Shown in pieces: positions 57,671 to 64,000 of a stretch of 64,000 nt of DNA. Within the stretch, counting starts at the first letter, position 1, and each line of letters opens with the position of its first letter. The stretch is from contig NZ_BLVZ01000002.1 in NCBI RefSeq assembly GCF_015471405.1, positions 62,001-126,000 on the forward strand, read 5' to 3'. Under the pieces are notes generated by a model. That model was not told where the DNA came from and did no database searches. It saw only the letters and a program-made list of their open reading frames with translations. The position numbers and the translations under genes are program-made. This DNA is from Pseudomonas cichorii (GTDB taxonomy: Bacteria > Pseudomonadota > Gammaproteobacteria > Pseudomonadales > Pseudomonadaceae).

Positions 57671-57919
57671 TTATGTGCAGTCTGTCTCGTTGCACAACCC
57701 GACAGATGTAGGGGGTTGCACGTTCTTTCTTGTCATCAGCCGAGCAACATAGCCAGCAATAAGCTCGGTGCGAGTCTTTACCTGGCTCTTCCTGAGCAGC
57801 GAAGAAACGTGATCGCGCACGGTGTAGCCACTGATACAGAGCTGCTGCGCTATTTCCTTGTTGGTGCAGCCTTGCAATAGCAGATGCAAGACCTCCCGTT
57901 CCCTGATTGTCACCCACAT
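57671..57919 (-). CDS. HTH-only LuxR-type regulator
   Basis: An 82-residue protein consisting almost wholly of a LuxR/GerE helix-turn-helix: TIREREVLHLLLQGCTNKEI, then SGYTVRDHVSSLLRKSQV. There is no receiver or signal-binding domain. AAGGAG precedes the ATG; a longer start at 57955 lacks one. The 501-base AT-rich gap upstream to the MFS symporter shows no gene I can support. Confidence 0.78.
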   Translation of the reverse strand: MWVTIREREVLHLLLQGCTNKEIAQQLCISGYTVRDHVSSLLRKSQVKTRTELIAGYVARLMTRKNVQPPTSVGLCNETDCT

Positions 57920-58420
57920 GTTGTTTCTCCTTGTGATTAGCCTGTCCACATGCAAACTGTAGGAAGTTTCTTACACTCACCTTCCTTGGCATCAATAACA
58001 AATCGGCACACCCATACATTTATTTAGAACTATTTTTCACAGCTCACCCTGTACACAAAAACAAATTCAAACCCACATAAAGAAAACCACCAGAAACTCT
58101 CATAGACAAAGAAAACTCCTACACTACTGCCAGAACACTCCCAGCTAATTCATTAAAAAATCCCCATAGAAAACTTTTACCCAGCTTTTAGATTGGATAG
58201 TTTTATTCGACGGCATGAATAGCGCTGCGCATAGGCAGGCGAAAGATAAACTTGCACAATGAGAATTACAATCAGTTGTTACAATTGGATCCAGTTACTG
58301 ACACATATTCAAACACACGTCACAACAATGTATGTCACAACCACTCAGCCCTTCTGCCATGGCAGGCAGGCTGAGTACTCGTCACGCTTGAGAGGGGGTT
58401 GAACATTGCCGGCGCGAGGC

Positions 58421-59734
58421 TCAACTCCGGCTGGCCGCACCATCATCGACCGACATTCCCTTGTGCAGGCCAAAGACGGCTGCGGTCAGCAAACCTGCGC
58501 CGCCCATGACAACGCCATAGGCGACACAGACCCATGGGCTCCAGGGCATCAGGGCAATGAGCATCAGCGGAGTGGTGCTGGCCCAGAGGGCGTAGGCGAT
58601 GTTGTAGGTGAAGGAAATACCCGATACCCGAATGCCGGGCGGGAATAGCCCCACCATGACCGACGGCACGACACCGACAATTCCACAGGCCAGCCCGGCA
58701 ATGGCATAGGCGATGGCCGGGGTAAGCCACTGCAGGATAAGGCTCGCGTACAGCACGCCGATGCCCAACGGCAGCAACAGGCTGTAGACGATCACGCCAC
58801 GCCAGGCACCGATACGATCCACCAGCATGCCGGCCAGCACACAACCGATATTGAGGAACACAATGCCCACGGCACTCAGGGCAAAGGTGTCGCTGGCGCT
58901 GATGCCAAAGCGTTTTTGCATGACGGTCGGGGTGATCACCACCAGCACCACGACAGCCGAGGTCAGCACACAGGTGAGCAGGGCCGCAGGCAACAGCGAC
59001 TGTCGGTGTTCGCGCAACACCTGGCCCAGCGGCAGGCCCTGCATGTTTTCGCGCTGGGCCTGCATGGCGACAAATACAGGCGTTTCACTCAACCAGCGAC
59101 GTAACCAGACACCCACGACACCAAACACACCGCCCAGCAGGAACGGAATGCGCCAGGCGTAATCGAGGATTTCCGCAGGCGTGAATACTCTGGCCAGCCA
59201 GGTCGCTGTCAGCGCGCCCAGCAGATACCCGAACGTCAGCCCGGCTTGCAGAACACCCAGGGCATAGCCGCGATGCCCTTGAGGCGCATGTTCGGCGACA
59301 AACACCCAGGCGCTCGGCACTTCACCGCCCACGGCGGCACCTTGCAGGATGCGTAATGTCAGCAGGATCAACGGTGCCCAGTAACCGATCTGGGCGTAGG
59401 TCGGCATGATGCCGATCAGCAGACAGGGTAAGGCCATCATCAGGATGCTCAGGCTGAACATCTGTTTGCGGCCCAGACGGTCGGCAAAATGCGCCATCAG
59501 AATTCCGCCCAGCGGACGCGCCAGATAGCCGGTGACGAAGATGCCGAAGCTTTGCAGCAGACGCAGCCATTCGGGCATGTCTGGCGGGAAGAACAGCTGG
59601 CTGAGGGTCAGGGCGAAAAATACGAAGATGATGAAGTCGTAGATTTCAAGAGCGCCGCCCAGGGCTGCAAGGCTCAAGGTCTTGTAGTCGCCCCTGGAGA
59701 ATGGCTGAGGGCGTGTTTTAACAATGGCTGTCAT
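58421..59734 (-). CDS. MFS metabolite:proton symporter
   Basis: A 437-residue transporter of the MHS family (KgtP/ProP-like), about twelve helices. The N-terminal LGGALEIYDFIIFVFFA and the signature FADRLGRKQMF between helices 2 and 3 are typical, and RILQGAAVGGE follows. Substrate is probably an organic acid. GAGGG precedes the ATG at 59734. A REP pair lies upstream, next to the TonB receptor gene. Confidence 0.84.
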   Translation of the reverse strand: MTAIVKTRPQPFSRGDYKTLSLAALGGALEIYDFIIFVFFALTLSQLFFPPDMPEWLRLLQSFGIFVTGYLARPLGGILMAHFADRLGRKQMFSLSILMMALPCLLIGIMPTYAQIGYWAPLILLTLRILQGAAVGGEVPSAWVFVAEHAPQGHRGYALGVLQAGLTFGYLLGALTATWLARVFTPAEILDYAWRIPFLLGGVFGVVGVWLRRWLSETPVFVAMQAQRENMQGLPLGQVLREHRQSLLPAALLTCVLTSAVVVLVVITPTVMQKRFGISASDTFALSAVGIVFLNIGCVLAGMLVDRIGAWRGVIVYSLLLPLGIGVLYASLILQWLTPAIAYAIAGLACGIVGVVPSVMVGLFPPGIRVSGISFTYNIAYALWASTTPLMLIALMPWSPWVCVAYGVVMGGAGLLTAAVFGLHKGMSVDDGAASRS

Positions 59735-59808
59735 GGAGCCCTCGTAAACATGTCTGAAAAGAGCGCCTGCGTGCGCAGGGCGCGAAGATTTGCGTGGTGG
59801 AACGCCCA

Positions 59809-59896
59809 GTAGGAGCGAATTCATTCGCGAGAGGCCGGTACATCCGAAGAAAATCTATCGCCTTCAATGATGCCTCGCGAATGAATTCGCTCCTAC
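59809..59896. repeat. Inverted REP pair, TTCGCGAA type
   Basis: GTAGGAGCGAATTCATTCGC arm at 59809 and its complement ending at 59896, spaced by about 44 bases. It separates the MFS start from the TonB receptor stop. Confidence 0.88.
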
Positions 59897-59913
59897 CTGT
59901 TCGCCTCCGGGTG

Positions 59914-62085
59914 CTAGAAATTGACCGAAGCCGACAGGGTCGCCGTTCTCGGAGCACCCATGAACAGGTAGTCGTCGCCCAGGTATTCCCCGGCATCGCG
60001 CCAGTAGCGTTTATCGAACAGGTTATCCACGGTCAGGCGAAATACGGTGTCGTAGTCGCCCAGGCGGGTGCTGTAACGGCTGCCGATATTGAACAGAGCG
60101 TAGTCGTTGACCTTCACGGTGCCTTCACGGTTGGCATATTTGCTGGCGCTGTACTGCATGCCGCCCAGCAGCGCCAGGCCACGGATCGGCAAGCTGTAAT
60201 CGGCCTGGAGGCTGCCGCGATACTTGGGAACGTTGAGCGCCTGATGATCTTCATAAGCCGCCGTGCCGCTGCCCTCGACCCGCGCCCGGATCGCCGCCGC
60301 ACTGGCAGAAAGTTGCAGACGGTCGGTCACCCAGCCATTGGCGCCCAGTTCAAGGCCGGTGTTCTTCTGCTCGCCCTGCTGAACGTAGGTGAAGCTGCCA
60401 TCATCATTGGGCTTCGAGTACTGATAGGCCTGACGTGCCTGGAACAGCGCAGCCGTGAAGCTCATGCGCTGCCAGTCGTACTTGATACCGGCTTCCAACT
60501 GACGCGACACGGTCGGCGCAAGAATTTCACTGGCGTTGGTGGTGAACCAGGCCGCCGTGCCACCCAGCGACAAGCCTTTGCTGTAGCTGGTGTAGAGAGA
60601 AATGTTTTCCACCGGCTTGTAGATCAGGGCCGCCTGCGGCAGGAAGACCGAGCGCTGGGTGTGACGCTGTTCGCTGCCATCTTCGGCGTAGGCGTGTTCG
60701 TCGAGACGCACCTGACGCCCGCCCAGCACGGTCTGCCAGTGTTCGTTGAAGCTGATCCGGTCGGTAACGAACAGCCCGTACTGGCGGCTGTCCAGACGGC
60801 GTTCGGTATGCGGCAACGGCAGATCCGAAGGCGATATGAGTTCAGGCGTCGTATTGATGTTGCCCGAACCGACCATCTCGTTGAAGGTGCCGCGAGTGTC
60901 CACGGTACGCCGGAACGCGCTGGTGCCGAAGGTCAGCTCATGCTTGAGCGAACCGGTGTCGAAGGTGCCGCTCATGGCCGCTTCGACTTCATCGTTGCGG
61001 CGCGTGTCGTCAGGGCTGCGGAAGTCGTAGATGTCGTAGCCGCCCTCGGCGCTGAAGTGATTGGGCACCGCTTCGGCGGCACAACTGGCCGAGCCATAGC
61101 AGCCCCAGGCGAAGGCGCTGTAGTCATCGATCACCACACGACTGCGCGAAGCGCTGAGGCTGCCTTTCCAGGCATCGTTGAAACGGTACTCGAAGCGGCC
61201 ATTCATGTTCAGCGAGTCAATGCCCACCGGGTTCGACCAGCTCTGATAGCCCAGCAGCCTGCGCGGCGAGGCGTTGTGGGGCAACGCCGTACCGCCCAGC
61301 AATTGATAGCCCGGCACCGAGCGCTGTTCCTTGGTCTGGTATTCGACGTCCAGTTGCAGCAAGGCCCGGTCGCTGATGTTCCAGTCAAAGGCCAGGGAAG
61401 CGAAGTCACGCTGGCCATCGGCATGCTCGACGTAGGAACGCAGGTCTTCATGGGCAAGGTTGGCGCGCAGGCCGAACTGGTTTTCGCTGCCAAACCAGCC
61501 ACCGACGTCTGTCGCGATGTAGCGACCGCCGTGCTCATTGGTGGACACCGTCACAGAGCGCACATCCTGGGCACGCTTGGTTTCGTAGTTGATCAGGCCG
61601 CCCGGCGCGGCAGCACCGCTCTGCAATCCGGACAAGCCCTTGAGTAATTCCACCTGTTGCTTGTTTTCCAGCGCCACATTCTGCTCGCCCGCAATGGTGC
61701 GGCCGTTGATGCGATAGCTGTTGGCGGCATTCAATGAAAAACCGCGAACCACGAAGTTCTCGTAATAGCCGACCGGGGCATAGCCGTCGCCCACTGAAGC
61801 GTCATTGCGCAGGACTTCACTGAGCAGCCTGGCCTGACGGTCCTTGATCAGCGCCTCAGTGAATACCGATACCGAAGCCGGCGTGTCGATCAGGGCTGTC
61901 TCGCCAAAGCCACCCACCGATGCCTGACGGGCCTGATAATCGGGGCTGGATGCGTCTGCGGTTCCCGACACTTTCACGGCATCCAGATTCACCGGCTCTG
62001 CGGCCAGCAACGGTGAAGTGACGGCCATGCCAAAGGGCAACAGACACGAAGCCAGACGCGCGGCAGGTCGGCGTGACGTACTCAT
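59914..62085 (-). CDS. TonB-dependent siderophore receptor
   Basis: A 723-residue outer-membrane receptor. A signal peptide ends near LLAAEP. The plug domain includes DTPASVSVFTEALIKDRQ and FVVRGFSLN, and the 22-strand barrel ends with the C-terminal aromatic SASVNF. Ferric siderophore uptake is the likely role. No Fur box or regulator gene was recognised nearby. GGAG upstream supports this start; 21 more codons are in frame. Confidence 0.87.
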   Translation of the reverse strand: MSTSRRPAARLASCLLPFGMAVTSPLLAAEPVNLDAVKVSGTADASSPDYQARQASVGGFGETALIDTPASVSVFTEALIKDRQARLLSEVLRNDASVGDGYAPVGYYENFVVRGFSLNAANSYRINGRTIAGEQNVALENKQQVELLKGLSGLQSGAAAPGGLINYETKRAQDVRSVTVSTNEHGGRYIATDVGGWFGSENQFGLRANLAHEDLRSYVEHADGQRDFASLAFDWNISDRALLQLDVEYQTKEQRSVPGYQLLGGTALPHNASPRRLLGYQSWSNPVGIDSLNMNGRFEYRFNDAWKGSLSASRSRVVIDDYSAFAWGCYGSASCAAEAVPNHFSAEGGYDIYDFRSPDDTRRNDEVEAAMSGTFDTGSLKHELTFGTSAFRRTVDTRGTFNEMVGSGNINTTPELISPSDLPLPHTERRLDSRQYGLFVTDRISFNEHWQTVLGGRQVRLDEHAYAEDGSEQRHTQRSVFLPQAALIYKPVENISLYTSYSKGLSLGGTAAWFTTNASEILAPTVSRQLEAGIKYDWQRMSFTAALFQARQAYQYSKPNDDGSFTYVQQGEQKNTGLELGANGWVTDRLQLSASAAAIRARVEGSGTAAYEDHQALNVPKYRGSLQADYSLPIRGLALLGGMQYSASKYANREGTVKVNDYALFNIGSRYSTRLGDYDTVFRLTVDNLFDKRYWRDAGEYLGDDYLFMGAPRTATLSASVNF

Positions 62086-62362
62086 CAATGAAACTCCAGC
62101 GGAATGGGGACCGGGAAAGCGACGAGGCACCATCCGGCCGGGGGCCACCTTTTACGTTCACCGCCGCTTTTTTACAACCTCTGCCTGCCTGCGTCGGAAA
62201 CTTTGTCTACCAAGACGCAAGAAGCGACTTTCGGCCAGACACGCACACCTTGAACATTTAAGGATGAATTAAGTAAGGCGCATTAATCTGGCTTCAACAA
62301 AACAGTTGAACGAATCAACTGGTAAAGCATCCATTAAGCAGTCCCATCAGAAGGAATAACCC

Positions 62363-62668
62363 ATGAAACTTATGCCTGCTCTTTTCACCGCCTTTGCACT
62401 GACCACTGCTGCCGGTATGGCCCAAGCCGATATTGGCCCTGACGAAGTAATCCGCCTGCAGAAATCCGGCGCAGTCGGGGACTTTGAACAGTTCAACAAA
62501 CAGGCACTGGCCAAACACCCAGGCTTCCAGATTCACGATACCGAGCTTGAAAGACACGCTGGCCGTTACGTGTATCAGATCGAGCTGAAAGACGCCAAGG
62601 GCGTGGAGTGGGACTTCGAGGTCGACGCCAAGACCGGTGAAGTGCTGCGCGACGCTCAGGATCGCTAA
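62363..62668 (+). CDS. Exported PepSY-domain protein
   Basis: A 101-residue protein with signal peptide (AGMAQA cleavage) and one PepSY domain: YVYQIELKDAKGVEWDFEVDAKTGEVL. PepSY domains often modulate peptidases or respond to metals; role here unknown. AAGGAA precedes the ATG. A strong terminator follows. Confidence 0.86.
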   Translation: MKLMPALFTAFALTTAAGMAQADIGPDEVIRLQKSGAVGDFEQFNKQALAKHPGFQIHDTELERHAGRYVYQIELKDAKGVEWDFEVDAKTGEVLRDAQDR

Positions 62669-62700
62669 GCGATTCGCTCAAGCCTCCCCGTTTGAGAACG

Positions 62701-62732
62701 CTCCCGCATGAACCTTTCATGCGGGAGTTTTT
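62701..62732. terminator. Terminator after the PepSY gene
   Basis: CTCCCGCATGAA pairs with TTCATGCGGGAG around three bases, followed by TTTTT. It lies between convergent genes. Confidence 0.92.
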
Positions 62733-62737
62733 ATTTA

Positions 62738-63907
62738 TTATTGCAAACCGACTTTAAGCAACTTCCCTTTATCGTCATCGGTCAGCACATACAAGTAACC
62801 ATCCGGCCCCTGACGGACATCACGGATGCGTTGTTTCATATCGCCCAGGAAACGTTCTTCGTGAACAATCCGGTCGCCTTCAAACTGCAAGCGGATCAAC
62901 TCTTCGGTGGCCAATGCGCCAATAAACAAGTTATGGTCCCAGGCTTTGAAACGGCCGTCGCTATAAAACGCCATGCCGCTAATACCCGGTGACTTTTCCC
63001 ACACATGGAACGGTACTTTCGTGCCTTCAACAAACTTGCCCTTGGCTTCCGGAATCGGTTGCCCGGAATAGTTGATGCCGTGGGTCGCGAGTGGCCAGCC
63101 ATAATTCTGGGCGCGCTCGATGATATTCACCTCGTCACCGCCCTTCGGGCCGTGTTCGTTGGTCCATACGGTTCCGCTCCAGGGGTTCAGGGCCGCGCCC
63201 TGCTGGTTACGATGGCCGTAAGACCAGATTTCGGGGCGCACATTGTTCTGCCCGACGAAGGGGTTGTCTTTCGGGACATTGCCGTCCGGGTAGAGACGCA
63301 CGACCTTGCCTTGCAGCTTGTCCAGGTCCTGGGAAGTCGGACGGTTATTGTTTTCGCCCAGCGCGATGAACAGATAGCCCTCGCGGTCGAAGACCATCCG
63401 CGAACCGAAGTGATTCCCTACCGACAGCTTGGGCTGCTGGCGGAAAATCACGGTGAAGTCTTCCAGTCTGGTCAGGTCGGCCGACAGGCGACCGCGTCCG
63501 GCAGCAGTGCCTGCATTGTCGCCTTCGGCGGCTGTCTTGCCGCTGCCTTCGGAATAGGTCAGGTAGACCAGACGGTCTTTGGCGAAATCAGGAGAAAGCA
63601 CAACATCCAGCAAACCGCCCTGCCCTCTTGCCCAGACTTGTGGAACACCGGAGATCGGGCTGGACAGCTTGCCCTCCGGCGAGACGACACGCAGATTGCC
63701 CGATCGCTCAGTGACCAGAATGCCTTTCTTGTCAGGCAGGAACGCCAGAGCCCAAGGATGATCCAGCCCGCCAACCACTTCACTGACACTGACAGTGCCC
63801 AGCTCGCTCTTGTACTGCTGCACGGCCTCGTCAGCCGCACTGGCAGTCAATGGCAGGCTCAACAAAGCGGTGGCACACATTGTCGCGATCAGGGTTTTTC
63901 TTAACAT
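62738..63907 (-). CDS. PQQ-dependent sugar dehydrogenase (Asd/YliI type)
   Basis: A 389-residue periplasmic six-bladed beta-propeller. The signal peptide ends near LTASAADE. Family motifs are LDHPWALAFLPD, GNHFGSRMVFD, YGHRNQQGAA and NEHGPKGGDEVN. Soluble PQQ-dependent aldose dehydrogenases of this type oxidise sugars in the periplasm. AAGGAA six bases before ATG 63907 favours it over 63925. The last 93 bases of the window are upstream sequence with no gene seen. Confidence 0.87.
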   Translation of the reverse strand: MLRKTLIATMCATALLSLPLTASAADEAVQQYKSELGTVSVSEVVGGLDHPWALAFLPDKKGILVTERSGNLRVVSPEGKLSSPISGVPQVWARGQGGLLDVVLSPDFAKDRLVYLTYSEGSGKTAAEGDNAGTAAGRGRLSADLTRLEDFTVIFRQQPKLSVGNHFGSRMVFDREGYLFIALGENNNRPTSQDLDKLQGKVVRLYPDGNVPKDNPFVGQNNVRPEIWSYGHRNQQGAALNPWSGTVWTNEHGPKGGDEVNIIERAQNYGWPLATHGINYSGQPIPEAKGKFVEGTKVPFHVWEKSPGISGMAFYSDGRFKAWDHNLFIGALATEELIRLQFEGDRIVHEERFLGDMKQRIRDVRQGPDGYLYVLTDDDKGKLLKVGLQ

Positions 63908-64000
63908 GGGCGATTCCTTATGCATTGAGTAGAGATCCCGACTTCTGCGGGAGATGAGTCATGGGCGTTTAGGCGTGGTGTTCTGATTGGTCGGGCTGGT

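Noticed and set aside
59794..61647. A 617-codon open frame opposite the TonB receptor gene
   Set aside because: Antisense artefact; it begins inside REP sequence and has no recognisable domain.
62086..62280. Possible cobalamin riboswitch or Fur box before the TonB receptor
   Set aside because: I looked for the B12-box and for the Fur 19-mer and found neither.

Overview
The window is chromosomal DNA of a Pseudomonas, most likely from the P. syringae / P. fluorescens side of the genus. This rests on gene order and family resemblance seen by eye (gacS-cysM-rlmD, gbuA-gbuR, phoP-phoQ, a two-ATP-cone class Ia nrdA) and on many REP/REPIN palindromes of two Pseudomonas types, one ending in TTCGCGAA and one containing GCTTGCTGGCGA. 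No rRNA, tRNA, insertion sequence or CRISPR array was seen.

1-20.2 kb is core genome: rlmD (partial), cysM, the global regulator gacS, ldhA, small envelope proteins, a TlpA-like thioredoxin, an arsC-wrbA-DUF2069 operon, a divergent Tag-type glycosylase, ttcA, a Yip1-like membrane protein, sprT, dctA (with a sigma-54 promoter and two upstream dyads), phoP-phoQ with a small secreted protein in front and a fourfold 11-bp-period GTTCAG array, a dienelactone hydrolase, a phosphopantetheinyl transferase, a FhuF-like reductase and an rstAB two-component pair.

20.2-31.0 kb carries ribonucleotide reductase, but nrdA and nrdB are separated by about 6 kb of catabolic and regulatory genes: a LysR regulator, a D-tartrate dehydratase-like enolase-superfamily enzyme, a second DctA-type transporter, and a TetR/SDR pair with two visible operators. 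Each nrd gene has its own pair of NrdR-like boxes spaced 31-32 bp.

31.0-40.8 kb is a co-directional cluster that looks dedicated to a guanidino compound: guanidinobutyrase (gbuA) with its LysR regulator, an NCS1 transporter, a TIM-barrel protein, an Fe(II)/2-oxoglutarate-type dioxygenase, a polar amino-acid ABC importer with permease and ATPase fused, and a ThDP 2-ketoarginine-type decarboxylase. The dioxygenase/TIM-barrel step has no assigned chemistry.

40.8-50.0 kb is an accessory island, partly AT-rich, of conflict genes: a PAAR / VRR-Nuc DNase effector / DUF3396 immunity set, an orphan dGTPase-like HD protein, an HNH endonuclease with an extra N-terminal domain, a BRO-N antirepressor-like gene preceded by a C4-antisense-like RNA, and an Hcp / DUF4225 toxin unit followed by three tandem paralogous small membrane proteins, probably immunity proteins.

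50.0-64.0 kb returns to ordinary genes: a PAS chemoreceptor, a zinc-ribbon protein, LysR/MFS pair, a MASE2-GGDEF cyclase, an unknown 239-aa protein with an HTH-only LuxR regulator, an MFS symporter, a TonB receptor, a PepSY protein and a PQQ-type sugar dehydrogenase.
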